A stretch of 64,000 bases of DNA from Balaenoptera acutorostrata (GCF_949987535.1 NC_080081.1:65555603-65619602); one strand, 5' to 3'; counted from the stretch's first letter, positions 34,196 to 47,229 are shown. The notes: a model not told the origin generated them from the letters alone. Translations and numbers: made by a program.

Positions 34196-35884
34196 AGACA
34201 TGTGCTACTGTGGGACTGTGAAATGCATGTATTGGGTCGCCCAGCTAGACTGCAGCGCATCCGAGAGGCCAGGGCCACTCTCAAGCCCCTGAGACTGGGC
34301 AGGGTGGGCCCCCAGTGGAAGGCGAAGGACTCGGTGAAGCCATCACACTCATCAGGGTGTGCCTGAGGGCCAGAGGCCCTTCCTGCAGAAGGGACCAGCC
34401 CTGCCCAGTTGTAGAGGGCAGTGGTTAGAGGTGAGAGAAATCTAGTTCAAGGAATTGCCCAGACATGACATCTACATTTCTTATACACAAATTCTCTGCC
34501 AGGATTGTTGTAAAAATATTTTCATTATAGTCTTAACAGGGTATTTGTTTGAGGATTATAAACCTGATTAACAAAAATTTCACTGGTGTCTGACAAGCAA
34601 ATTATGAAACTGAGTAAAAACAAAACTGACCATGGTAATTTCTTTTTTTCTTTTTAAACAACCTTGGCAATGTATAAAGTGCCTCCTCCTCATTCCAATG
34701 TGTTGCAATATTAAACTGTAAATTAAGTCTTGAAAAGTTGCCCTTCTGTGTTAAAAGCCTTTTTATTAGAAACGATTAAAATTTTTTCTTAATATTAAGA
34801 GAAGCTTGTAATGTAATGGTTCTACAAAGCTACAGATATTTTATAGCCTACAGAAAAATATTATGTTGAATTCACTCCTTATCTTCTTTCTTCCTAGGAA
34901 GAATTGAAGAAGCAGAATGAATGGGAAGCAATATTTTTCTAAACTTTTTTTTGGTTAGTTAATGTGGAAATAGGCCTTAAGATTTCTTGATTGAAAGGCT
35001 CTTCTGTAATAAGCATTTCAGATGTCTAATATTTCATTTCAAGCATGTAGAACAATGCCAGATGCCCCATAAGGTTGGTTATGACTCGTAAATGTCATGA
35101 GTTAGGTTTAGAGGCTTAGATTTTAGTGAATGATGCTAAAATGATGTTGCAATTGTACATTTTTTTTTTAAAGAAATTAAGACCATTTTTTTTTGTAAAG
35201 GAATTAAGTAAAGAAATTACTAAGACTTTTCTTAGTAATTATACTCAGAGCGACTTAAAAATTATATGTTTTCTACTACAACCTTTTAGGTTTGTATTCA
35301 GTTTATTGAACATGGGACTTCTTTGTTAATGTCTAAGTGAGATTTGTTATTGCCTAATATAGCAAGATAATTAAATATGTACTCATGTAGACATGAACCA
35401 GTTAAGTTGCTGAGTCTTCTGAAGATTTCCCCAACACAAAGCAAGATTTTGTGGTGTCATTGGGAAAACTCTAAGGTGACTTTGTCATGGGCAGTTTTAT
35501 TAGAAAAGTGAGGCTTCTTTATCTTTTGCTGTAAAATCACATAGCTATGGAATATCAAACCTTGGTATCCTGTCATACCTGTCTATCGCGTGGGCAAACA
35601 CTTTGATGTTCAAGAGCTTCCAATCTTAATAGTAAGTGCTTTACTCGGTATAGTGCTTTGTAACTTTATTTTTATGACCCTGGTTGCTTGGCTTAATACA
35701 TACAACAGGTATTTCTACTGATGATGTGTGCCCGGGCCAGTGTTACCCAGGGGGCTGCTGAGGTAGTTTGAGTTCCTATAACTGATTATAAGGAGACTTG
35801 TGAATTCTTTCCTTTGCCATTCAGAGAGTTACTGTGTCTCAGTATCTTTTAGGTAAGGAATGGATAGACGTTCACATTTATATT
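34196..35884. other. Intron 1, no feature recognised
   Basis: No gene or assignable repeat; T-rich patches (about 35160-35197). Confidence 0.45.
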
Positions 35885-36721
35885 TTTTCATAATAGCTTT
35901 ATTGAGATATAATTCACATACCATACAATTAACCTATTTAAAGAGTATAATTCAGTGTTTTTAGTATATCCACAGAATTGTGCAGCCATCACCACAGTCA
36001 ATTTTGGAACATTTTCATCACCCCCAAAAGAAACGGGTAACCGTGGCTAGTCACTCCCCATTGCCCCCTGCCTTCCAACCCTAGGCTCCTGACTGTTCAT
36101 CTGCTTCTGTCTTTATGGATTTGCCCATTCTGGGCATTTCATTTAAATGGATTCATATAATATGCAATCTTTTGTGACTGGCTTTCACTTAGCATAACAT
36201 TTTCAAGGTTCGTCCACGTTGTACGTACGTACTTCATTCCTTTTTTATTGCCAAATAGTATTCCGTTGGGTATGAATATACTACGTTTTATCAGTTGATG
36301 GACATATTTAGGTTGTTTCCACCTTTTGACTATTATGAATAATGTTGCTGTGATCATTCATGTATAATTTTTTTGGTGTGTGGACATACCTTTTTATTTC
36401 TCTTGGCTTGGATATATACCTAGGAGTGAAATAGGTGGGCCATCTGGTAACTCAGTGTTTAGCCTTTGCAGAACTGCCAGACTTTTCTAAAGTGGCTGCA
36501 TCATTTTATATTTCTACTAGGAGGGTATGAGGATTCTAATTTCTCCATATCCTTGGCAATGCTTGTTACTGTCTTTTATTTTAACCATCCTAGTGGATAT
36601 GAAGTGGTACCTCATTGTGGCTTTGTTTTCCGTTTTTCTGATGGCTAATGATGTTGAGCATCTTAATGGCCATTTGCATATCTTCTCTGGAGAAATATCT
36701 ATTCAGATTCTTTACCCATTT

Positions 36722-36878
36722 TACTTATTATTTTTTAAAAAGAGGTTTTTGTTTTTGTTTTTATTTTGGCCTCGCCACATGGCTTGCGGGATCTCAGTCC
36801 CCGCCCAGGGATTGAACCCAGGTCACGACAGCGAAAGCCCCGAATCCTAATCACTAGACGACCAGGGAACTCCCTGGG
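36722..36878 (-). mobile_element. Short CHR-1-type SINE inside the L1
   Basis: On the - strand it reads GGGAACTCCCTGGTCGTCTA ... GGTTCAATCCCTGGGCGGGG ... GCCATGTGGCGAGGCCAAAA with an A-rich tail. It is flanked by a perfect 14-bp duplication TTCTTTACCCATTT (36708-36721 and 36879-36892), which is host L1 sequence. Confidence 0.93.
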
Positions 36879-36998
36879 TTCTTTACCCATTTAAAAATTG
36901 TGTTATTTATGTTTTTTAAAATTGAGATTTAAGAGTTCTTTATATTATAATTGCTCCCATTCTGTGGGTTGCCTTTTCACTTTCTTGGTGGTGGTGTG

Positions 36999-37502
36999 AT
37001 ACTTTTTTTCTTTTACTTTTTAAAATTGTGGTAAATCCACATAAATTTACCATCCTAATCATTTTTAAGTATCTAGTTCAGTGGCTTTAAGTACTGTCAT
37101 ATTGTTGTGCGACCATCACCACCATCCATCTCCAGAATTCTTTTCATTCTGCAAAACGAAAACTCTTCATTCATTAAGCAGTAACTCCCCATACCGTCCT
37201 ACCTCGGTTCCTGGCAACCACCATTCTATTTTCTGTCTCTGAATTTGACTACTCTAGGTACCTCATGAGAGGATTCATACAATATTTGTCTGTTTGTGAC
37301 TGGCTTTTTTCCACTTAGCATAATGTTTTCAAACAGATATGGTTATATAGAACAGAATTTCCTTCCCTTTTGAGGCTGACTAATATTTATTCCCTTCTAT
37401 GTATGTACCACATACATAAAATTTATCCATCAGTGGACACTTGAATTGCTTCTGGTTTTTGGTTATTGCGAATAATGCTGCTGTGAACGTGGATGTAGAA
37501 AT
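36999..37502 (-). mobile_element. Second L1 3' fragment nested in the first
   Basis: A second copy of the antisense L1 3' region (AAATTGTGGTAAATCCACATAA ... GCGAATAATGCTGCTGTGAACG) splits the host L1 between TTTCACTTTCTTGGTGG and TTCTTTGAAGTACACAAG. Near-identical GGTGGTGGTGTG / GGCGGTGGTGTT (36987-36998 and 37503-37514) fit a target duplication. Confidence 0.75.
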
Positions 37503-37740
37503 GGCGGTGGTGTTCTTTGAAGTACACAAGTTTTTAATTTTGATGAGGTCCAATTTATCTATGATTTTCTTTTGTTGCTTGTGCTTTTGTTGTCATGTCT
37601 AAGAATCCATTACCTAGTCCAAGGTCACAAAGATTTACGCTCACATTGTCTTCCAAGAGTTTAATAGCATTAGTTCTTACATTTAGGTCTTTGATCCTTT
37701 TGAGTGAATTTTGGTGTATAGTGTGAGGTCACATTCATAT

Positions 37741-39379
37741 TTTAGGGAATGGGGGCTCTAAACTTATCCTCCAATTGTTAGGTCTACTTTGGTTCTGCTG
37801 CGAAGCTGGAGCACGAAAGCCCTTCTCCACCACAGGGCTGCCACTGCCTACCTCCAACAAGACCCCCAGCCCGGCCTCTCGGCCCCGCGGGATTGCAAAC
37901 TCTGGAGCAGAGACTTCGGCAGTAGTTATTTTTGTATCCTCTTCATTTTTCTGTATTCGTCATCATGGATTCATTCTCTCTCGCTTACCCACCCCTACAG
38001 CATAATCTATGTCAGGCAGACAATTCCCCCGCGCTTCAGCAGGCCTCTTCGGGAGTCGGAAGTCACACCTGTGTTGAAGGTACTGCCTCTTCCGTTCTTC
38101 TGTTCTCCTTCTGAACCACGTCCCAGCAGAGTGGTGCCAGGAGGGAATCTTGGTGTCATTTCTCAGGCAAATGGCACTTGCCTCCCGTTTAATGAACGTG
38201 GAGCATTTAAACAAAGAAAATGACAGAGTGGTGTTGCCAGAGCGCGTAGCCTTCACAATGCTTCGAGGGGATAAATAGATCGTTTTAGGCCCTTTTCTTG
38301 TTTACCAGACCGACCGTTAAATGACGAGCCTTTCTTGGTTTTTCTAGTGTTGACAAATAACTTTTGTTCTTCAGTAGGAACGGAGGTAAAACTGGCCCAG
38401 GCTGTTTTGAAGGAGTCCCCTGGCTGGCGTGTGTATAGATTACATGCAGATTTTCTATATAATCAGATTCGCAGGGTTTCGGTTCCTCTTGCTGTTGAAA
38501 TTAATAGTACTTGAATTCCTAGAACAAAATGCCTAGCATTTTGTCAGGTCTGGGGTTCCTGGTTTAGCGAATTACATTGTAAACCTCCCTCCCTTGTTTT
38601 TTGGAGATAGAAAGGTAGATGATATTATCAATGTTTTTAAAGTCGTGGGCATTAGTAAGTTAAAAATCCTAAATGTGACTAGTTAAAAGTTCTTGTCACT
38701 CCATGTGTTGATGAGCTTGAGTGCTGAGCTTGAGAGAGGCCTGAAGCCGGCTACTTGTTCTTTCTGGAGGCTTCCTGACCGCCAGTTCCCATCTGCCTTC
38801 TAGGTCCCCTGGTTTCAGAATGATGCGTACTCCCTCCACTAGTGCTTGTTTAATCATCCTGAGTCCCATCATCTGTAACTTCCTCTTACAGAGCTCAGTA
38901 CCCCAGAAGGGCCATGTGGAACCAGATGGCTGCAGGGAAACTAGATCTGTGGTCTCCTCTGAGGTTTTAGCCAAGGCTCACAACTCAGTATGTAAAAAGA
39001 GGGCCACGGGTGGGTGCGCCCCACGTCTGGCCACTTCATAACATCTACAGGTTGTGAATGAAGTCGTAGGCAGTTCAGAACTTACTGTTGTAACTACTCA
39101 GTGCCATTTATTGGTTGGGCCCCTTCAGTGATTAGGATCTAATCATTGTAGTTCAGGATGTTATTGAATTCAGATATTGAGCTCTTAAGATGTGCAAGGA
39201 GGACACGTCAAGATGGGGCTGCTACACTTGGGGAGTTGAGATGGGTTTACCTTCTTCACAGGGTGCACTGGGATGGGCCTGGTGGACCGCAGGTGGTCTC
39301 TATAGTGCTGGGTGAACTTGGGGAAGAAGGTTGAGCCTGCAGGCTTTAGGTGTGTGGAGGTAATGACACTTAACAGTGT
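37741..39379. other. Intron 1, no feature recognised
   Basis: Includes a GC-richer patch (37790-37920). No gene or assignable repeat. Confidence 0.45.
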
Positions 39380-39605
39380 TCGGTATTATTTCAGCTTACA
39401 GAGCACTCTCACACTTCCCGCCTCACTCAACTTGAACCTCAGCCACCAGGCCGGGTCCCATCTGCACCTAGACTGTAGGTGGTCATAATCCCCACTTCAC
39501 AGGTGAGGAGCTGGGCTGCCAGCCGAGCATGTGACTGGATACAGCTGAGATTTGAGGCTAGGTCTTGTGAGTCCAAATCCCACTCACTGTCGCTTTTCCA
39601 GGAAG
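39380..39605 (-). mobile_element. MIR-type SINE, decayed
   Basis: Reverse MIR-like text: GGTCATAATCCCCACTTCACAGGTGAGGAGCTGGGC ... TGAGATTTGAGGCTAGGTCTTGTGAGTCC. Confidence 0.55.
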
Positions 39606-39796
39606 CCGTAGTAGAATGAACAAAAAAGAGGAAGAAAGACAAACTCAGACAGCACAGTGAGTTCTTCAGGACTGTGGGAAAGAAGGATGAAAAGTGCAGA
39701 AAAGGGACGAGAGGGCCACGGGCACAGGGTGTGTTGAGATGCTTTTGTGAGAGAGCCCACGAAGACTGAAACCCTCAAAGGGCTGTGAATGTGTAT

Positions 39797-40605
39797 TTTT
39801 AAAGAACTGCTTTATTGAGGCATAACTAACATTCATGGACTGCCTGTATTTCGCGTGCCATTCGATGAGTTTTGACACACGTGTGCGCTTGTGGAACTCC
39901 ACCACAGTCAAGACGATGAACGTAGCCGTCACCGTGGGGTTTCCTCGTGTCCCCTCAAAAGAGGAGCTTATTAAAGAATAAAGAACTTCTGCACACCCGT
40001 TACCCAGATTTACCAATTTTTAACAGCTGCCACCTTTGCTTGCATTCTTATGTGTATATGCATGGGTGTGTGTAAATTTGTATCGACATACATTCATTTC
40101 CCACCCCCCCGTTTGTTCAAGAGTAGCTTATATAAAGAGTGGATGTATGTATATGTATAACTGACTCACTTTGCTGTACAGCAGAAACTAACACAACATT
40201 GTAAATCAACTATACTCCAATAAAAAGAATACATTAAAAAAAAAGAGTAGCTTATGTAAGTGGTGTTGCTTTATTCCTTAATGTTTCAGTGTATATTTTC
40301 AAAGAACAAGTGTAACCTCTTGTGTATCTGTCGTACAGCTATCACATTCAGGAAATTTACCAATTAATACAGCCTTTTTTATCCCTTCCCCCCCCCCCCC
40401 CACCATGTTCCAGTTTTGTCAGCTTCCCAGTAATGTCATTAATAGCAGCTTTCTTTTTCTCGTGGTACAGGATCCAATGCAGGATCACACATGCATTTAA
40501 GCATTACCTTCTTTAGTCTCCTTTGATTTGAACAGTTCCTCAGTTTTCATCTTTCATGCAATTGACAATTTGGAAGAATACAGCTATTTTATAGAGTGTC
40601 AGAGG
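39797..40605 (-). mobile_element. Old L1M 3' UTR-like fragments
   Basis: AACTGCTTTATTGAGGCATAAC ... GATGAGTTTTGACACACGTG ... CCACAGTCAAGACGATGAAC, then CCCGTTACCCAGATTTACC and GGATCCAATGCAGGATCACAC ... TTAGTCTCCTTTGATTTGAACAGTTCC, are all typical of antisense old L1M 3' regions. Interrupted by a younger L1 3' end (40136-40243). Contains a C14 run (40388-40401). Confidence 0.6.
40136..40243 (+). mobile_element. Very short 5'-truncated L1 insertion
   Basis: CTGACTCACTTTGCTGTACAGCAGAAACTAACACAACATTG ... CAACTATACTCCAATAAAAAG plus A tail, the last ~100 bp of L1. Flanked by AGAGTAGCTTATATAA / AGAGTAGCTTATGTAA (40120-40135 and 40244-40259), a 16-bp duplication with one mismatch. Confidence 0.9.
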
Positions 40606-42169
40606 GTTTTGAGCAGGTGAGTGAATACGATCCTCTGGGCTTTGGGAAGATAGGTGTGAGATGGACAGGGAAGGCGGAGAGCGTCAGGGGCAGTGGCCTT
40701 GTTGCTTGGTTTCGAGAGGCCAGGTGGATGGAGGAAGTACTGATAAAATTGCTTGGCTGTAGATGGCACTGGACAAGAGCAGAGCTCATTGCAGGGACCT
40801 AGTAAGGCTTTTGATCTGGAAAATTAAAGAAATAATGAAAGAGGAGGGAGGAGAAGTAAAGAAAAATTGGGAAGGCATTTTTATGTCCCTGAATTGTATA
40901 TATACATTTCTGAATATTTACTGGACACCATGACAACTCTGGTTTAGAAAGAGGCTGTGAAATCTTTGGAGTTTTGGATCCTGTGGCCAGATCGAAGTTC
41001 TTTGCATGAAGGGCCTGTGCCAGTGAAGTCACCCTTGGGCGCACGTTGGTAGCTGGTAGCCCTTTAGCCTTAGATGGAGGGAAGTTTGTTCTCTTGAAGG
41101 AGTCAAGGCTGGTGTCATCTTAGGCTGAGTCTGGTGTACCAAGTTTTAGGGAAGCTCACGGGCCCTGCAAGTGAAACTAGGCATCTTTCCCCAGCTGAGA
41201 CCACAAGGAGAGCGTCACCTTGAGGACGGGCTTTGAACGGGGAGAGGAATGGGTAGAGTTTACAATTTTGTTTGGTAGCCTATCTAGTGTAGTTACCATT
41301 TCTGTGGGTGTATAACAGTCCACTAAGTGCAAGGAGTTACCTCTGGACTTTCTATGTAGTAGAGCCAGGAAAATTTGGGAATCTTAACTGACAAGGAATT
41401 ATTTTTATAACCCTTGTGACGCAAAGAACATTGCTGAGTGTGGGACAGGAGATCTCTCACTGATAGGACAGCTTTAGAAACAGTGTTAGGTTTTCCATTT
41501 GGTAAAATGTTTTGTCACTTATGTTAAACTATCATAACTACCTAAAATCAGTGATCTTACTTGGTTCCTTTGTCGGAGGACTTGGGAATACTGTATGCAG
41601 AGTTTTTACAATGTTTTAAGGGTGGGATTAGTTTAAAATACATCCTATTAATCAGAATATCTGTTGGCTAGGATTTTTCTATTATTCTGTCTCCTTAGAA
41701 CATATCATAGAACCAGGTATTTTCTAAAATAGTCTTAGGTTTTAAAATAGAGTAGTAGAGATGGAAAAGACTTTTCACCCAGGTCCCTGATCCCTGGTCA
41801 GGTTTATCATTTAAACACTCCTGTTTCAGTTTCAACATCTCTAAAATAGAGATGATAATCTCTTCTGTCCTGGATTGCTTTTGACAGTGTACATGCGAAG
41901 ATGTGTCTTCAAATGGTAGTGGGAAGGTTGGTATCCATACAATGTACTTATCGTGAGCCATATTTTCCTTTAATTTGCACCTAAAATATTTTCAAGAGAC
42001 AGTTTCCTTGTGTAGAATTATCACAAGATCATATAACTATGTTCTCCTTCTGTGTGGAGAATTAGACTTTTTAATTGAGTCTGAGTTAATGGAAATTTAA
42101 GTATTATAAACTCTGTTTTATAGAATTTTCTATTAGGCTACATTTGGATTTCTGCTCTTCCATCCTAAT
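40606..42169. other. Intron 1, little recognised
   Basis: Only a short MIR-like core (about 41820-41870, GTTTCAACATCTCTAAAATAGAG, + strand) is suggestive. No gene. Confidence 0.4.
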
Positions 42170-42536
42170 TTTTTTATTTTAATTAATTAATTAATTAATT
42201 AATTAATTTTTGGCTGCATTGGGTCTTAGTTGCTGCATGCGGGCTTTCTCTAGTTGCAGTGGTGAGCGGGGGCTACTCTCCGTTGAGGTGCGCGGGCTTC
42301 TCATTGCGGTGGCTTCTCTTGTTGCGGAGCACGGGCTCTAGGCGTGCGGGCTTCAGTAGTTGTGGCACACGGGCTCAGTAGTTGTGGCTCGTGGGCTCTA
42401 GAGCACAGGCTCAGTAGTTGTGGCGCACGGGCTTAGCTGCTCCGCGGCATGTGGGATCTTCCCGGACCAGGGCTCGAACTCGTGTCCCCTGCATTGGCAG
42501 GCGGATTCTCAACCACTGCGCCACCAGGGAAGCCCC
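42170..42536 (-). mobile_element. Full-length CHR-2-type SINE
   Basis: Antisense long CHR SINE ending in GCCACCAGGGAAGCCCC at the right, with (TTAA)n-like tail (about 42178-42207) at the left. Contains the tandem CAGTAGTTGTGGC units of the long form. Confidence 0.93.
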
Positions 42537-44187
42537 CTAAGTGTTAATGGTGGGAAATTGTGGATACTTACTGAGTAATAGTCAGAATTCGCCGGATTTG
42601 TTGGAAAAGTAATCCATTAGCATTGGGGACTCTAAGCAGTCTAAATTGCTGACACCGTATTTATTTCATTTTGTTTAAGTAGGAAGGAGACCCCTTGAGT
42701 GAGAGTTTTCGGGTGACACATTTTGTACTTAAATCATAAGTGCATTTGTGCTATGTCAAATTAGTTCTAGGTCATAATAAACAGTTTATCAACATGCCCC
42801 ATTTATGGTAGTCACGGCAATGCTTTTATCCCCCCACCCCGACCTTTGTTTGCTTGGATCCAGATTAATTTATTAGATTTTGTGTTTCTTTTAGTTCACT
42901 GTGGTAATTCTGTTGCGTTAAAGCTTTAATCAGTTTTGTCTTTACTAACAATTGACCTTATTACAATAAATAGTGCTTTCATGAATTCTGCTGACTTAAA
43001 TTTATCCAATGAAAACTTTATCTATTACTAGACTTTTTGTTACTTTTCAAATAGCATTTAAAACCATGTTTTATAATTGGTTGGCAAAGGACTCTAGAAT
43101 ATACACACAAATCTTTACTGCTGAAACCGGTATTATTAAATTTTCTACCTAATGGATTGCCAGAAATATTCTTTGCTATATACATGAAAAACTATTATGC
43201 ATACTCAGTGAGATAGTTATTTCCATTATTGAAACAGTCTCACTGAAAGTTGTAATCATATGTTCCTTTTCATGTTTACAAAAAGATTTGGCGAGTGGGT
43301 AATTCCATACACTTTAAAATTTTCTGAAAAATAATTTAGAGTGGAGTTGATAAGCTTTAAAAAGTATTAAACTCATACACAGTGTCCTCCTGCCATTTGC
43401 CCGGCTAGCCCCCGTTTAATTTATGATAAGATGGTTGCTCGGGCCCTATGATTCCCCACCCCCTCCTTTAGTCAGAGTACCACCCTCATGATACAGTATG
43501 AATCAGTGCTAGAATTGTATAAGTGGTAGGATAGGGTGGGCGATACCCGGTAAATGATATATGGCTGTTGTTCCTTTTTGGTACAAGTTTTAGATGTTAG
43601 GAAGTGGAGCATTGCTGTGGGTTCTGGTAAGTTTTGGGGAAGCTCCTGTAGTTCATTATTTCTCTATGGTCTTAGGAGCTTCATGAGTGGTCTGCTTTTG
43701 CAGCAATATTCGTTGCTGACAGCTTTGATCACATTACTGATCTGTTTTTTTGTTGATGGTGCTATCACGCTGTGATATGGCAACAGTTCCCAGGTGCTTG
43801 AAATTTTAGAGTTGAGACCAGGTCACATCCCCTCTCAGCATCTCCTGCAGAGGGTCACCTAGTCCCTGTTTTTCTCCAGGGGTAGGGACTTCATTGACCC
43901 AAGTTTGCAGAACTGGCTTCCATTCTCTTTTTGGGATGTGCTTTCATTTATCAGTGTCCTTAAAGTGTGATAATAAAGAGCTCACCTATCCTCTAGCTAT
44001 TACGTGGCCTCTTCCGAGCACATGGGACTTCAGTTTCCTGTGATCTGGAAACTACACTTTGGTTCTGCAGCCTGTATCTTAACAGCTTATTCAGGATCTG
44101 CATCACTCTGATAGTTCGGCTGAAGCCTGCAGTCAGCAAACATATCTCTGGCTACCCCCAAACACATTTCCTCCAATTTCTCACATC
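42537..44187. other. Intron 1, no feature recognised
   Basis: No gene or assignable repeat seen. Confidence 0.45.
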
Positions 44188-44735
44188 CTTTTTAAAAAAA
44201 ATTTTACTGGAGTATAGTTGATTTACAATGTTCTGTTAAGTTTCTGCTCTACAGCAAAGTAAATGAGTTATACATATACATATATCCACTCTTTTTTAGA
44301 TTCTTTTCCCAAATAGGTCATTATAGAGTATTGAGTAGAGTTCCCTGTGCTATGCAGTATAGGTCCTTATTAGTTATCTGTTTTATATATGGTAGTGTGT
44401 ATATGTCAATCCCAATCTCCCTGTTTATCCCTTTCCCCCCTGGTAACCATATGTTTGCTTTTTACATCTGTGACTCATCTTTTTAAATTTATTTAATTTA
44501 TTTTTATTTTTTATTGAAAAAATTTTTTTTGGCCGCACCGCGCAGCTTGTGGGATCTTAGTTCCCCTACCAGGGATTGAACCTGCACCCTCGGCAGTGAA
44601 AGTGCGGAGTCCCAACCACTGGACCGCCAGGGAATTCCCTTTTATTTTTATTTATTTTTTTTGGTGTTTTGTAAGTAAGTTCATTTGTACCCTTTTTTTT
44701 AGATTCCACATGTAAGTGATATCATATCTCACATC
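44188..44735 (-). mobile_element. L1 3' UTR fragment interrupted by a SINE
   Basis: TTACTGGAGTATAGTTGATTTACAATG ... CCCTGTGCTATGCAGTATAGG ... GTAGTGTGTATATGTCAATCCC is antisense artiodactyl/cetacean-type L1. It resumes after the SINE with GTAAGTAAGTTCATTTGTACCC and AGATTCCACATGTAAGTGATATC. Confidence 0.85.
44511..44639 (-). mobile_element. Short CHR-1-type SINE inside the L1
   Basis: Antisense: GGCCGCACCGCGCAGCTTGTGGGATCTTAG ... GGGATTGAACCTGCACCC ... CCACTGGACCGCCAGGGAATTCCC. Flanks are T/A-rich (TTTATTTTTATTT-type on both sides), so the duplication is likely but not precise. Confidence 0.9.
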
Positions 44736-45494
44736 TTTTTTTTACAGCTCTGTTGAACTTTCAATTTTATCTTGATTTTTAACTCAGCATTCTAACCTGT
44801 CAGTGTAATTTAATTCTGTTGTTGATTTTCTTGCTTATCTCATTTTGCTGCTTGTCATTGGCAGGTTTGCTGGTCTGCCTTCTGGGTTATCATGTGATAC
44901 ACAGATATACATACAGAGTAAAAAGAGCTTTATTAATAAGTTGGCACCAGTAAGAACTAATGTCCCATATGACTCCCAGTGCTGCTTTAAAAAGCCTGTG
45001 TTTGTAGAGTGGCCTTCCAGTGGATTAATGTTTTATGGTCAGATTTTTGGTAGTTGGAAAAATGTATTTCAATATAATGGTTGTGTTATTTTTCAGAAGC
45101 CAGTTTCCTGTTTCCAGTGTTTCTCTTCCCCTTTACCTGTAGTTCATTGTTTTTTAACTCTCCCATTGGAGGATTAGAGGAAAGGTGAATCAATGCAAAT
45201 TAGGTTGTTTTGTTTTGATTTAGTGGTACTCTCAGCTGAGAATTTGACTGCATAAATGTGTTAACCATCAGCATACTAAAGCCATAAGAAATGATTGGCA
45301 TAGGCTTAGATCTGTGACTCCAACCCTCCAAGCAGATAGTGCCCTGAGAAGTCTCCTATCTGGACGCGTAGCACCCTTCCTCCTCCGTGCTACCTTTTAC
45401 CTCTAGGAATTGTTGGGGAATGGGCAAAAATAGGAGTAAACTGGAAAATAATTTTTACAGGATTGGAATTTTTCAGTAATATTAATAATAACAA
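44736..45494. other. Intron 1, no feature recognised
   Basis: No gene or assignable repeat seen. Confidence 0.45.
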
Positions 45495-45655
45495 CAAAGA
45501 GCTAACTTTTTGTTTTTCATCACTCTGTATGCCAGGCATATAGTTTGCGTGTATTATCTTCTTTAATCATCACAACAGTCCTGAAGTAACTACCTGCTAT
45601 GTAACCCTGTTTCATAGTTGAAGAAATGGGTGCAGGGAACAGTGGAATGATGTGG
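45495..45655 (-). mobile_element. MIR SINE
   Basis: TGCCAGGCATATAGTTTGCGTG ... TAATCATCACAACAGTCCTGAAG ... CCCTGTTTCATAGTTGAAG is a reverse MIR. Confidence 0.7.
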
Positions 45656-46194
45656 AATTGTCAAAAGGTTTGGATATTTTTTGTTTAGATATCTTTGACT
45701 TGGGAAAGGCACATTTGCCTTCTGCCAGAAAAGAAACTCCATAGGTGACCAGGCACTCAAGGAGTGATATCTCAGGGTGTCATGTTGAGACTCAGCCAGT
45801 TCAGTCAAAGGTTTTGTTTTGTTTTAAACAAACACCCCCCATTTGTAAGTCTAGCTCTTTCCATAGTTGTGATGTTTGAGATTTTTATTTTAAAATGAAG
45901 GATAAGTAATGGAATATAGGCCATTACATAAGAGAAATGTCAAGCTCATTAATTAGGAGAAATTATACAAATCAGATATAATACTATATGCAAATAATTA
46001 TATAATGCTGAAGAGTAATATTAATCTTTTGAGGAATAATATCTTTTGAGGAGCTCAAACATATGTAGATAACCACCAGTCTCTTTTTCAGGATTTTAAG
46101 GAGTAAGAAGAACTCCATGTTCGTACAGCTTTTACTTCTGGAATGGCAGTAGAAATAAAAATCAAGCTTAAGTTGGAGACAAGCTAATAAGATA

Positions 46195-46395
46195 GCTGCC
46201 TTTTACTGAGTACTACGTATCTTATGCGCGATTCTAATTCTTAATTCCACCCATATAAGGTAGATAATGTTGCTGTTCCCCTTCTTCCAAGTGGAAAGTG
46301 AGGCTTAGCTATTTTAGGTAGATGACATAGTTAATGAAGAGGACAACCTGGAATCAAGTCCAGGTCTGTCTGTCTCCATGGCTCTTAGTTTTATT
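46195..46395 (-). mobile_element. MIR SINE
   Basis: TACTGAGTACTACGTATCTTATG ... CCACCCATATAAGGTAGATAATG ... CAACCTGGAATCAAGTCCAGGTCTG is a reverse MIR. Confidence 0.7.
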
Positions 46396-47229
46396 AACTC
46401 TTGCTCTTTTCTCAGTTTTGTCACTCGGCTCTTCAATAAAATGATAGTCACTCTGCTTCATCGCCCAGTTGAGCAAAATCACCCACCAAAATCTAATCCT
46501 GTAACATGGAACACAGCTCTTGGGAGATTGGAAGTGTGAAGAGTGTTTATTTTATTATGAATTGGTATTTGTACATGTACATTGAAGGTTCTTAAATCTT
46601 GAACTCCTCTGGAAGGAATATCTAGAAATGCAGATAATGTAATTTTGACAGGCATGTCACCTGTTGGTTTCTATTTTGCCAATGAAAGAATGAGGCTGAA
46701 GTGGTTGTTTTTTGTTCGGTGGCCTCAAGCGCGTGTGAGGACTAGACTTCATTTCTTGTTCATTGTAATCTTAACTTACCCTCTAGAGCTTTTTCATTCT
46801 CTCCAGAGAATATCACATGGAATGCTTCTCATTTATTGTGTCCATGTGTGGCACAGAATACCCATGCTTTAATTGCTTAGGAAACTCTGAAGTAAAAATT
46901 AAATACTGCTTCTGTTTTTGCTTTCTTCTTAGTTATTCTTCAGCGTTGTTACTTGACTCTTTTTCTCCTATTTGAAAGATCATGATCCCTCCCCTCGCCT
47001 CCCCCCGCCAGCCGAGCAACTCATTTGATAGTGTTTCTCTTGTTCCTTCACCCAAATATAAGTTAGGACAGCAGGGGTGCTGGCCTGCTGAGGCTTGTGT
47101 ACTGTGGCTCTGTGTCTCCATTGGCTGGAACTGAATTCCCACGCAGTGACTCCCGTTACCGAGTGCCCTTTCTGCTGCTCTAACCCGTGATTTTACTGAT
47201 AGACTGACTTCTTGTCCTTGCCCACGTGC
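46396..47229. other. Intron 1, no feature recognised
   Basis: No gene or assignable repeat seen. Confidence 0.45.

Larger units (their letters stand above)
35885..37740 (-). mobile_element. Old L1 (L1M) 3' half, host of two later insertions
   Basis: The text runs antisense from the 3' UTR (AGCTTTATTGAGATATAATTCACATACC at the left) into ORF2 (CAATTTATCTATGATTTTC ... GGTCTTTGATCCTTTTGAG at the right). It is interrupted by a short CHR SINE (36722-36878) and by a second L1 (36999-37502). ORF2 is broken by many stops; no functional reverse transcriptase remains. Confidence 0.88.

Noticed and set aside
36218..36231. GTACGTACGTAC run similar to one near 26764
   Set aside because: Two short tetranucleotide runs; chance slippage is sufficient.
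36466..36850. ORFs of 60-107 residues
   Set aside because: They are antisense decayed L1 and SINE sequence, not host genes.
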